Source: Candidatus Nanohaloarchaea archaeon (GTDB lineage: Archaea; EX4484-52; GLR71). Taken from it: 9,466 bases of DNA. The stretch lies in the NCBI GenBank assembly GCA_030636885.1, contig DAOVVY010000021.1, positions 1-9,466 on the forward strand, written 5' to 3'. Under the pieces are notes generated by a model, which did not search any database, was not told the DNA's origin, and worked only from the letters and a program-made list of their open reading frames with translations. The translations under genes and the position numbers were made by a program. How positions within the stretch are numbered: position 1 is the stretch's first letter; the number at the start of each line of letters is the position of its first letter. Shown one piece after another: positions 1 to 5,016 of the stretch.

Positions 1-266
1 AACACGCTTTTCCCAATCAATAAGCCTTTTGTCTCAAGAACTTCCTTTTTTGTGTTAGGAGGGAAAAATATGAATATATCAAGATCCTTGTCGCCTGCAA
101 TGAATGTGTTCTTGGCAACGGAACCCATAAGCCGTGCATCAATTGAAAATTTCTGCTTTATGAATTTGCGTATGTCATCAAACATAATCTGGTTTGAGAC
201 TACCTCTTCTGCAGTAGGACTTATCTTTTTCAAGGCATGAGTGAAAATGGTTTTTGTGACTTCCAT
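1..266 (-). CDS. cca: CCA-adding enzyme (archaeal tRNA nucleotidyltransferase), N-terminal part, cut by the left edge
   Basis: The enzyme adds or repairs the 3'-terminal CCA of tRNAs in the cytoplasm using CTP and ATP. The reverse strand reads 88 codons from the ATG at 266 to the window edge without a stop. After a helical start containing SPTAEEV, about residues 45-67 read MGSVAKNTFIAGDKDLDIFI. This is the class I nucleotidyltransferase signature: a GS motif followed by an acidic pair (DLD) that binds the catalytic metals. The early P-T/E-E helix, the exact GS-to-DxD spacing and the following FFP are typical of archaeal CCA enzymes, which are about 440-460 aa, so roughly one fifth is present. 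No Shine-Dalgarno precedes the ATG, but an AT-rich box A lies about 25-30 nt upstream, so leaderless translation is likely. The gene is divergent from the lysine-rich gene at 398. Another class I nucleotidyltransferase such as poly(A) polymerase is possible but fits less well. Confidence 0.85.
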   Translation of the reverse strand, partial: MEVTKTIFTHALKKISPTAEEVVSNQIMFDDIRKFIKQKFSIDARLMGSVAKNTFIAGDKDLDIFIFFPPNTKKEVLETKGLLIGKSV

Positions 267-289
267 AAGAATATATTGGGTGAGGTGTG

Positions 290-300
290 TTTATATTTAT
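290..300 (-). promoter_or_regulatory. Box A (TATA) promoter for cca
   Basis: Read on the minus strand this is ATAAATATAA, centred about 29 nt before the cca ATG. TATA boxes of archaeal promoters lie about 25-27 nt before the transcription start, so the mRNA would begin only a few bases before or at the start codon. No ribosome binding site is visible between the two. Confidence 0.5.
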
Positions 301-339
301 TGGTAGATTTTATCTATAATACTTGTTAGGCACCAATTC

Positions 340-348
340 TTATATATA
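340..348 (+). promoter_or_regulatory. Box A (TATA) promoter for the lysine-rich protein operon
   Basis: TTATATATA lies 50-58 nt upstream of the ATG at 398. Transcription would start near 370, giving a short leader of about 28 nt that carries the Shine-Dalgarno at 385-390. It forms a divergent promoter pair with the cca promoter. Confidence 0.5.
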
Positions 349-384
349 TGACCCCTTGCCAAATAATAGCAACTATTATAATTT

Positions 385-390
385 AAGGTG
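385..390 (+). promoter_or_regulatory. Shine-Dalgarno that fixes the start at 398
   Basis: AAGGTG is complementary to the archaeal 16S rRNA 3' end (anti-SD CACCT) and is separated by seven bases from the ATG at 398. This argues for that ATG and against the longer open frame that begins with a TTG at 323. Confidence 0.6.
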
Positions 391-397
391 TTTTCAG

Positions 398-673
398 ATG
401 GTAACAAAAGCAAAAAAGACAACAATCAATAAGAAAAAAACTACGGTTAAGGCTGCAACAAAAACAAGTGCAAGAAAGGTCACTAAGAAATCAAGTGCAC
501 CGAAAACTAAAGTTGCACAGAAAAAAGTTGTGAAGAAAGCGCCAAAGACTGTCAAAAAAGTAGCCATTCCAAAAGTCAAGATCAAAACAAATACAGTGGG
601 GCAAATAATCAATATGATCATAATTATAATATTCCTTGTATTTATGATACTCAAATATCACGAAATAATCTGA
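398..673 (+). CDS. Lysine-rich, histone H1-tail-like protein with a C-terminal membrane anchor (91 aa)
   Basis: I do not recognise a named family. Residues 1-66 contain 23 Lys and one Arg and no acidic residue at all. They are rich in Ala, Thr, Val and Pro in KKxxxK-type runs (for example KKVVKKAPKTVKKV), resembling eukaryotic histone H1 tails and bacterial AlgP/HctB-type proteins. Residues about 67-85 (VGQIINMIIIIIFLVFMIL) form one strong transmembrane helix with only six residues after it. By the positive-inside rule the basic tail faces the cytoplasm, making this a tail-anchored protein. The start is set by a Shine-Dalgarno seven bases upstream. A gap of only five bases precedes the next gene, so they are probably co-transcribed. 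Inference: the tail could bind DNA or RNA (nucleoid, ribosome) at the membrane. Low complexity makes homology assignment unreliable. Confidence 0.75.
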   Translation: MVTKAKKTTINKKKTTVKAATKTSARKVTKKSSAPKTKVAQKKVVKKAPKTVKKVAIPKVKIKTNTVGQIINMIIIIIFLVFMILKYHEII

Positions 674-678
674 TTGAT

Positions 679-882
679 ATGTTTCTTCGAAAAAAGATAA
701 TCAAAGGCCATGAATACTGGTACCTTGTAGAAAATAAGTGGATTGACGGCAAATCAAAGCAAAGAGTTGTCAGGTATCTGGGTAGCCGTGGCAGTTTTGA
801 GATGGGCGATGTTGTAAGAGAGATAGAGAAAGATAAACAGGCAAAAAAAGAGAAAAAAATTAAAAATCAGGCAAAGAGTTAA
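679..882 (+). CDS. Small basic protein resembling the N-terminal domain of IS1634-type transposases (67 aa)
   Basis: The first 36 residues, beginning MFLRKKIIKGHEYWYLVE and continuing with K-W-I-D-G-K, Q-R-V-V-R-Y-L-G, follow the pattern seen at the start of IS1634/IS4-group transposases (RKK..kG..YyyLVEs.R..GK.rQrvvkyLG). The following catalytic DDE domain is absent. Instead the protein ends with a highly charged tail (REIEKDKQAKKEKKIKNQAKS) and a stop. No inverted repeats or transposase remnants were seen around it, so this looks like a free-standing small protein rather than a recent truncation. It starts five bases after the lysine-rich gene, without a clear Shine-Dalgarno, which suggests operon expression. 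The function is unknown; nucleic acid binding is an inference from the basic composition and the family resemblance. Confidence 0.7.
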   Translation: MFLRKKIIKGHEYWYLVENKWIDGKSKQRVVRYLGSRGSFEMGDVVREIEKDKQAKKEKKIKNQAKS

Positions 883-886
883 ATAA
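879..886 (+). promoter_or_regulatory. Box A for the 144-aa SecB-like gene, overlapping the upstream stop codon
   Basis: TTAAATAA is centred 25 nt before the ATG at 908, and that ATG has no Shine-Dalgarno. The spacing predicts a leaderless transcript. The element overlaps the TAA stop of the 67-aa gene. Confidence 0.4.
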
Positions 887-907
887 GTTCAATGAACAAT
901 TTTTTCT

Positions 908-1342
908 ATGAAACAAATACTTAATCTTGTCATAAACAAGGCAGTCTGTGAAAAGAAAAAACAACCATTTGGTCCCATACAAATCTCGAGCAATAATCAA
1001 ATTACAGGAATTTCTAAGGAAGAATTGCCAGATGGAAGTTCAGGGATTTCGGTAACATTCAAATATTCCACTAAATACCTAAGCAAAGAGGTTGATATAG
1101 GCACGATTGAATTATCAGGAAAAGTCTATTATAATGGTAAAGGTTATGAAAATATTTTAGACTTATGGGATAATGAAAAAAAGATGGAACCTGCAGAGTC
1201 TGCAAATATAATCAATATAATACTCTCTGAAGCATCAGTTATGGCAGTCATAATGGCAAATCAGATGAGACTGCCACCCCCAATACCGTTGCCAAGAGCC
1301 AAAGCTACAAAAAAAGAGGCAAATACAAGCTATATTGACTGA
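908..1342 (+). CDS. Conserved-looking 144-aa protein with a SecB-like layout
   Basis: There is no signal peptide or membrane segment, so it is probably cytosolic. Residues 1-75 look like four amphipathic beta strands: the N-terminal FGPIQIS region, GISVTFKYSTKYL, EVDIGTIELSGKVYY. A G-K-G-Y-E-N-I-L-D-L-W segment follows, then a long helix (about 95-118, PAESANIINIILSEASVMAVIMANQ) and the proline-rich ending MRLPPPIPLPRAK at 120-132. This order, strands then helix then a hydrophobic LPP.PLP stretch, matches the SecB/SecB-like fold, where SecB ends in a comparable PPLLLQP segment. I infer a holdase or export-chaperone-like fold, but sequence identity cannot be judged here. Another small alpha+beta protein is possible. 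It appears to have its own leaderless promoter and lies 25 nt downstream of the 67-aa gene. Confidence 0.75.
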   Translation: MKQILNLVINKAVCEKKKQPFGPIQISSNNQITGISKEELPDGSSGISVTFKYSTKYLSKEVDIGTIELSGKVYYNGKGYENILDLWDNEKKMEPAESANIINIILSEASVMAVIMANQMRLPPPIPLPRAKATKKEANTSYID

Positions 1343-1353
1343 TTAGGCCTAAT
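1342..1353. repeat. 12-bp perfect palindrome ATTAGGCCTAAT just after the SecB-like gene
   Basis: ATTAGGCCTAAT equals its own reverse complement and begins inside the stop codon of the 144-aa gene. It has no loop and no following T-tract, so it is a poor terminator. It could be a protein-binding site or chance. Confidence 0.35.
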
Positions 1354-1359
1354 TACATA

Positions 1360-1367
1360 TTTATATA
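1360..1367 (+). promoter_or_regulatory. Distal consensus box A upstream of the winged-helix regulator
   Basis: TTTATATA is an exact match to the archaeal TATA consensus. It would start transcription near 1386-1388, inside the palindrome at 1385-1396, and give a leader of about 70 nt for the regulator. Its last six bases are part of the inverted-repeat cluster, which suggests occlusion by a bound repressor. Confidence 0.4.
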
Positions 1368-1406
1368 GTTTAACAGATATATCAAACTATATAGTTCCTA
1401 AAACTA
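1362..1406. promoter_or_regulatory. Inverted-repeat cluster, probable operator of the winged-helix regulator
   Basis: Two perfect 10-bp arms, TATATAGTTT (1362-1371) and AAACTATATA (1384-1393), are separated by 12 bases. The right arm also belongs to a perfect 12-bp palindrome, AACTATATAGTT (1385-1396). Its TAGTT half (1392-1396) pairs again with AACTA at 1402-1406. So four related half-sites (TAGTT/AACTA) occur in 45 bp, between two TATA boxes and just upstream of a DNA-binding protein gene. Autoregulation is the simplest reading, though AT-richness raises the chance of coincidental palindromes. Confidence 0.5.
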
Positions 1407-1412
1407 CTAAAC

Positions 1413-1421
1413 ATATAAATA
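1413..1421 (+). promoter_or_regulatory. Proximal box A for the winged-helix regulator
   Basis: ATATAAATA predicts transcription starting near 1442 and a leader of about 14 nt before the GTG at 1456. The operator-like repeats lie immediately upstream, where the BRE element and any activator or repressor would sit. Confidence 0.45.
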
Positions 1422-1455
1422 GGCAAGTAACAAAATAGTAGAGTAATAAAATCTG

Positions 1456-1737
1456 GTGGTTAAAATTAATGAAAATAATAGTAACATGGCTGAATTATTT
1501 ATGCACATAAAACCAGTACAGATACTGATAACATTGCAGTCTAGCAGTGAAAATTATGCATCAACTGTGGCAAAAATTGTTGATTGCACATATTCACACA
1601 CCATGAAAATCCTTGAAGCGTTCCATAATGACGGCATGGTATCTTTTGAGAAGAAAGGTAGAGTCAAATTTGTCAGCCTGACAGATAAAGGAAAGAATAT
1701 AGCTAAAGATTTTGAAAAGATAGTAAACAAACTTTAG
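1456..1737 (+). CDS. Small winged helix-turn-helix transcriptional regulator (93 aa)
   Basis: This is probably a DNA-binding regulator acting as a dimer. Residues 19-29 (KPVQILITLQS) form helix 1. Residues 34-59 (YASTVAKIVDCTYSHTMKIL and following EAFHND) form the helix-turn-helix, with the recognition helix near 46-57. GMVSFEKKGRVKFVSLTDKG (60-79) forms the two-stranded wing ending in the LTxKG motif typical of MarR-like and archaeal wHTH proteins. A final helix (80-93) could dimerise. There is no effector domain. The start is uncertain: GTG at 1456 gives the length used, since an in-frame stop lies at 1447, while an ATG at 1486 would remove ten residues outside the fold. A palindrome cluster upstream suggests autoregulation. 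It converges on gatE with a nine-base gap. Confidence 0.8.
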   Translation: MVKINENNSNMAELFMHIKPVQILITLQSSSENYASTVAKIVDCTYSHTMKILEAFHNDGMVSFEKKGRVKFVSLTDKGKNIAKDFEKIVNKL

Positions 1738-1741
1738 ATTG

Positions 1742-1762
1742 TTATTTTAATTCTTATTTTTT
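1742..1762 (+). terminator. T-rich terminator of the winged-helix gene
   Basis: A run of T-tracts (TTATTTTAATTCTTATTTTTT) begins five bases after the regulator stop, ending in six Ts. It has no strong stem, which fits archaeal oligo-T termination. It overlaps the last codons of convergent gatE. Confidence 0.4.
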
Positions 1763-3633
1763 AGTAGAAGATTGTTTACAATTACAGCAATCATCTTACC
1801 ATCAAATCTACCTTTAAGTTTGGACATAGACATACCTATGATTGCACCCATCGGTGCTTTTGGATTGTCTATAATTATCTTATTTATTGTATCTTTTACC
1901 TCAGATTCGGTCAAGGGTGCAAGATCGTAATTAGTTATTATCTCAGTAGCAAACAGTTCAGGATGCTTGACTTTTATCTTTACAAATTGTGATATTGTGT
2001 ATTTCAATAATTTACCTTCTGAAATCTGCGCGAACATATCTTCAAAATCGGTTTGGGATAACTTTGAGATGTCAATATTCTCTCGTTTTTTCAGGTCAGA
2101 CAATGTATTTATGAAAAAATTGGCAATGTCTTTCGCATTTATATTTTTGTTGTTTTGTGTAATTGTTTCAAAATAGGATAAATGAGGTGATGTGATTATG
2201 GCTGATGCAAGTTCTGCATTCAGTTTCAGGTCTTTCTCGAACCGTTCTCTTTTGGATTCAAGAGTTTCAGGCATGTCTTCTCTTATCTTTGCCAAGTAAT
2301 CGGATGTGATTCTCATCGTCTTGACATCAGTTTCAGGATACATCCTGTGTGCGCCAGACAAAGGCCGGGCATAGCTTGAGGTTGCGGTGACATGATTCGG
2401 TATCCGTGTCTCCTCAGGGACACCTTTAAGACAGTACTTGGTTCTTTTTATCACTGCACCGATTGATTGCTCTGCGATTGTCTTTGTTTCGGCGATTATG
2501 AGGATTAGGTCATCATCACAGGCATCTAGTTTCTCTTTCAACAGATTGAATTCATGGACAAGGTTGTATTTTGACAGATCCTCATCAGTGTGGATCATGC
2601 CGTTTGAACCGAATGACTTTGCATATTCTGCAAGTTCGCGGCCGAATGTCTTTTTCGGACAGATCTCACGTTTCAGGATTCCGTTGAAACCGGTCAGTCT
2701 TGTTGCAAGGACTATTGCATTTCGTTTTATAAGGTCAGAGATCACTCGGGACTTTGTGTTGACGAAAATGTCTGTCACGTCAACCGGTACACTGTCTATC
2801 TTTTTGATGCCTTTGTCTTTAAGCTCGGATTTTAGGTCGAGTAGGAATAAGTGACGTCTTACCTCATTTTCAGTAATCAGTTTTATCCGTGACAGATCCT
2901 GCCAGCCTTTGATCTCGGTCCGTGCACCATCGAATACTGATATGTTTATGTCCTGACGTATGGTCCCGATGCCTCTTTTTGTTTCAGGGAATGATCTTAA
3001 CAAGCTTCCGATCTTTGCGGCTGTCTCTTTTACGTGGTCCGCATCTTTTATGTCGGGTGCAGTGCCGAGCTCAATCAATGGGATGCCCAGACGACTTAAT
3101 GAATAATGTACCTTGTTTCCGTTTTTTTCCATTATCTTTGACGCATCTTCTTCAAGAGACATGTTCTCAAGGTAGACCTTACCTTTTGAAGTATCAAGAT
3201 AGGACTTATCGTTTCCTGTCGCCACAAGGGCTGTCCTCTGGAAACCGCTCGTTGCAGAACCATCAGTCACAGTCTTTCGCATGACGTGTATCTCATCAGG
3301 TATGTCCATATTGAGAAGCATTGCAAAAAGAAGTGCTGTCTTTTTAGCTTTTTCATTTATGTCATGTGGCGGTTCAGCATCCATCTCCACAAGGCAGGCT
3401 TCACCTTTATAGGCATGATAGATGAAGTTACGTTTTCGTAATGATTCAAAACGTGCGGATGCGTCGACTGTTCCTGTCTCGCCGGCAACGGGTCTCAGGT
3501 GACGTTTGATCTCTGTAAATTCGCCTTTTTCAACGAATGCACTTGAACAGTTACAGAATAGTTTACCTGTGTCCAGAGCCTGATGAATCTCAAGACCGCA
3601 TTTGAACCCAATACTCTTGTAATCTATATCCAT
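1747..3633 (-). CDS. gatE: Glutamyl-tRNA(Gln) amidotransferase subunit E
   Basis: GatE is the kinase/transamidase subunit of archaeal GatDE. It phosphorylates Glu on misacylated Glu-tRNA(Gln) with ATP, then amidates it with ammonia from GatD, giving Gln-tRNA(Gln). The protein is 628 aa, the usual family length. Signatures include GLEIHQALDT and LFCNCSSAF near the start, MDAEPPH, VTDGSATSGFQRT, RLGIPLIELGTAPDI, GIGTIRQDINISVFDGARTEIKGWQDL and SYARPLSGAHRMYPETD. The GAD insertion between roughly 270 and 400 separates GatE from bacterial GatB. The C-terminal GatB/YqeY tail ends NPKAPMGAIIGMSMSKLKGR plus FDGK. No truncation is seen. The start is ambiguous: the ATG at 3639 overlaps the upstream TGA as TGATG, while the ATG at 3633 has AAAGG nine bases upstream. 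I chose 3633. The gene is translationally linked to the HD gene before it. Confidence 0.97.
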   Translation of the reverse strand: MDIDYKSIGFKCGLEIHQALDTGKLFCNCSSAFVEKGEFTEIKRHLRPVAGETGTVDASARFESLRKRNFIYHAYKGEACLVEMDAEPPHDINEKAKKTALLFAMLLNMDIPDEIHVMRKTVTDGSATSGFQRTALVATGNDKSYLDTSKGKVYLENMSLEEDASKIMEKNGNKVHYSLSRLGIPLIELGTAPDIKDADHVKETAAKIGSLLRSFPETKRGIGTIRQDINISVFDGARTEIKGWQDLSRIKLITENEVRRHLFLLDLKSELKDKGIKKIDSVPVDVTDIFVNTKSRVISDLIKRNAIVLATRLTGFNGILKREICPKKTFGRELAEYAKSFGSNGMIHTDEDLSKYNLVHEFNLLKEKLDACDDDLILIIAETKTIAEQSIGAVIKRTKYCLKGVPEETRIPNHVTATSSYARPLSGAHRMYPETDVKTMRITSDYLAKIREDMPETLESKRERFEKDLKLNAELASAIITSPHLSYFETITQNNKNINAKDIANFFINTLSDLKKRENIDISKLSQTDFEDMFAQISEGKLLKYTISQFVKIKVKHPELFATEIITNYDLAPLTESEVKDTINKIIIDNPKAPMGAIIGMSMSKLKGRFDGKMIAVIVNNLLLKNKN

Positions 3634-3638
3634 AACCA

Positions 3639-4208
3639 TCAACCTTTCTTGGAATCTATAATCTCTTTATTATAATTGTCGGCAAACATGTTTAAAAAAT
3701 GTATCTTTTCCCGTGCAAGATCAAAACCTTTTCTTGTGGTGAACCAGGTTTCCATCTGCGGAAGTATGTTCTTGTTTATGATCTCAAGACCTGTCTTTAC
3801 ACCCCAGGTCGAGAATGTGCGTGAGATGCCGATTGCGCCAAGACGGTCCAGGTGATCTGCCTCAAACAGGATGCGCATCTCAATTGTCGGGTTGTCGGGC
3901 AGCTGTTCATGACCGGCTATTGTTGAGGATACCTTATCTATCACTTTGTCTGACATGTTGATCTTTTCGAGAATCTGTTTTGCCAGGATTGATGATTTTT
4001 GTGCATGATTATTCAATGTATCAAGATCCAGGTCAAGATTGTGCCAGCAGATGTCATGGAGCCAGGCAGACATGACAAGGATATCCATATCCACAGTTTC
4101 AGTAGTGGCTATTATCTTTGAGTAGTCCACCACACGTCTTGTGTGTGCCAAGAAATCCGGTTTTTCAGAAAGTGCTTTAGTTACGTAAGAGATTATGACA
4201 GATTCCAT
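3639..4208 (-). CDS. HD-domain metal-dependent phosphohydrolase (189 aa)
   Basis: HD-fold hydrolases use one or two divalent metals to cleave phosphoester or nucleotide bonds. All expected ligands are visible: His22 (AHTRRV), His51-Asp52 (SAWLHDI), His100 (IAGHEQ) and the Asp118 region EADHLDRLGAIGISR, which is typical of the small YpgQ/YedJ-like branch. The protein is helical, without signal peptide or membrane segment, and is a single-domain cytosolic enzyme. The substrate is unknown; nucleotides are an inference from the family. The start codon follows directly after the stop of the upstream HD-like gene with no gap, and a Shine-Dalgarno (GGAGATG, reverse strand 4217-4223) lies in the end of that gene. 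The stop overlaps a possible gatE start, so this gene sits in the middle of a coupled three-gene unit ending in gatE. Confidence 0.88.
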   Translation of the reverse strand: MESVIISYVTKALSEKPDFLAHTRRVVDYSKIIATTETVDMDILVMSAWLHDICWHNLDLDLDTLNNHAQKSSILAKQILEKINMSDKVIDKVSSTIAGHEQLPDNPTIEMRILFEADHLDRLGAIGISRTFSTWGVKTGLEIINKNILPQMETWFTTRKGFDLAREKIHFLNMFADNYNKEIIDSKKG

Positions 4209-4787
4209 CTATAGTACATCTCCTTGTTTTTTTGCATTGGTTACGAATTCTGTAACTAACCTATAATCGTATTCTATCATATTTTTGGTCTTGTCGAAAA
4301 ATAGTGATCCGTATTTTTCTTTCATGAAGTTGTCTATTGAACCTATCAGCTCTTCATCTTTCAGGTTCTGTTCTTCCAATGAGATTATCTGTTTTATCAG
4401 ACCGATCGATGATATGTCTTCTGAAACTTTTGCATCATAAAATATCTTCTCTTCAATCGTTTTTGGCCGTTTTGATGTGTCCCAATTCTTTGGGTCGCCC
4501 AACATTATAATTCTTGTAACTCTGATCCTTAATTCATCAGGACAACCTATCCTTTTGAGTATCAGGGAGGCTTTATCTGAACTTTCAACTGAGGTGGACT
4601 GTTTATCTTTTTTTGGGATTGCATGAAGATAGGAGGCCAAAATTAATGGAAGGGTTTGTGCACCTAACCTGTCTGCAAGTGATATCGCTTTCTCTTTTAC
4701 GCGTTCTGTGTACGGCAGACCGTAAAATGTATCGTCACCAAGCTCTTTAAGCGCTATGGCTTTTGCTTTTAGTATCGTGTCACCCAT
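4209..4787 (-). CDS. Degenerate HD-domain-like protein, probably lacking metal ligands (192 aa)
   Basis: The helix order and length parallel the adjacent intact HD protein. At each motif position the ligands are changed: Tyr26-Thr-Glu-Arg-Val where HxxRV is expected, YLHAIP (His55-Ala56) instead of LHD, MLGDP (Gly97-Asp98) instead of AGHE, and FYDAKVSEDISSIG (118-127 region) in place of ADxLDxLGAIG, with Lys at the metal Asp. This assignment comes from aligning the two neighbours by eye and is an inference. If right, this is a pseudoenzyme that may bind or regulate its partner or a ligand. It has no signal peptide or membrane segment. It is first in the unit leading to gatE; a box A about 26 nt upstream of the ATG predicts a leaderless transcript. 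Its stop abuts the HD start, indicating coupled translation. Otherwise it would be a helical protein of unknown function. Confidence 0.75.
   Translation of the reverse strand: MGDTILKAKAIALKELGDDTFYGLPYTERVKEKAISLADRLGAQTLPLILASYLHAIPKKDKQSTSVESSDKASLILKRIGCPDELRIRVTRIIMLGDPKNWDTSKRPKTIEEKIFYDAKVSEDISSIGLIKQIISLEEQNLKDEELIGSIDNFMKEKYGSLFFDKTKNMIEYDYRLVTEFVTNAKKQGDVL
4217..4225 (-). promoter_or_regulatory. Shine-Dalgarno for the HD phosphohydrolase
   Basis: AAGGAGATG on the minus strand lies inside the 3' end of the degenerate HD gene. Its GGAGAT core is nine bases from the ATG at 4208, supporting that start and re-initiation from the upstream gene. Confidence 0.6.
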
Positions 4788-4808
4788 AGATAGATTTAGG
4801 GTCTATAT

Positions 4809-4818
4809 ATTATAAATA
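4809..4818 (-). promoter_or_regulatory. Box A for the HD/HD/gatE unit
   Basis: Minus-strand TATTTATAAT is centred about 26 nt before the ATG at 4787, so the transcript probably begins at or next to the start codon. The surrounding stretch 4802-4820 is near-symmetric and could also drive transcription to the right. Confidence 0.5.
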
Positions 4819-4935
4819 TTGTTTGGTGCAAGACTAGAGAATGTATTGAATTAAGCTTTAAGAATTCTGTTTCTTTAGGGGGTGGACGATGAGGGATAGG
4901 TATAGAATTGTTATTTCTCCCCCATCAAATCCAGG

Positions 4936-4984
4936 GTTTTAAAAAACGTTTGATTATAATGGGTCGAACAACTATAAAAACTTA
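4936..4984 (-). terminator. Oligo-T terminators downstream of gatD
   Basis: On the minus strand, T5 (4976-4980, AGTTTTTATAG) and T6 (4941-4946, CGTTTTTTAAAA) lie 37 and 71 nt past the gatD stop. A short ATCTC/GAGAT dyad (5002-5013) precedes them. This fits archaeal T-tract termination, which would separate gatD from the HD/gatE unit. Confidence 0.4.
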
Positions 4985-5016
4985 ATGGTATCAAAATGGA
5001 TATCTCTTGAGATTTA

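Larger units (their letters stand above)
4788..5016. other. Intergenic region with a stem-loop (4883-4933) and a 17-codon reading frame (4889-4942)
   Basis: No long gene lies here. TGGA (4883-4886) pairs with TCCA (4930-4933) and GATG (4888-4891) with CATC (4923-4926). After one mismatch, GGGA (4893-4896) pairs with TCCC (4918-4921). The result is an interrupted stem closed by a loop of about 13-20 bases. On the plus strand GGGGGTG (4878-4884) stands four bases before an ATG that opens MRDRYRIVISPPSNPGF and a stop. The hairpin may be part of the gatD 3' UTR, a small RNA in either direction, or a tiny gene. None is proven, and the GGGGG run could alternatively pair with CCCCC at 4919-4923. Confidence 0.3.

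Noticed and set aside
52..240. A 62-codon plus-strand open frame at the left edge
   Set aside because: It lies antisense to the clear CCA-adding enzyme reading frame, which carries the nucleotidyltransferase motif.
394..654. An 86-codon hydrophobic minus-strand frame opposite the lysine-rich gene
   Set aside because: AAA-rich Lys codons read as TTT Phe on the other strand, so a hydrophobic shadow is expected. The plus frame has a Shine-Dalgarno and a coherent architecture.
679..882. Fragment of an insertion sequence
   Set aside because: No terminal inverted repeats, target duplication or catalytic-domain remnants were seen, and the short gene ends with its own distinct tail in an operon-like position.
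2438..3284. Plus-strand frames of 120-138 codons inside gatE
   Set aside because: They are antisense to strongly conserved GatE motifs, with no promoter or ribosome binding signal and no recognisable protein features.
4888..4930. Kink-turn in the stem-loop internal bulge
   Set aside because: The bases next to the three-base bulge form Watson-Crick pairs (GATG/CATC) rather than the tandem G-A pairs a kink-turn needs.
4886..4933. C/D box small RNA suggested by GACGATGA and CCAGG
   Set aside because: The C box is imperfect and no CTGA D box or C'/D' pair is found at proper spacing on either strand.
4960..4975. GGGTCGAAC resembling a tRNA T-loop
   Set aside because: No acceptor stem, anticodon arm or CCA-proximal pairing is present around it.
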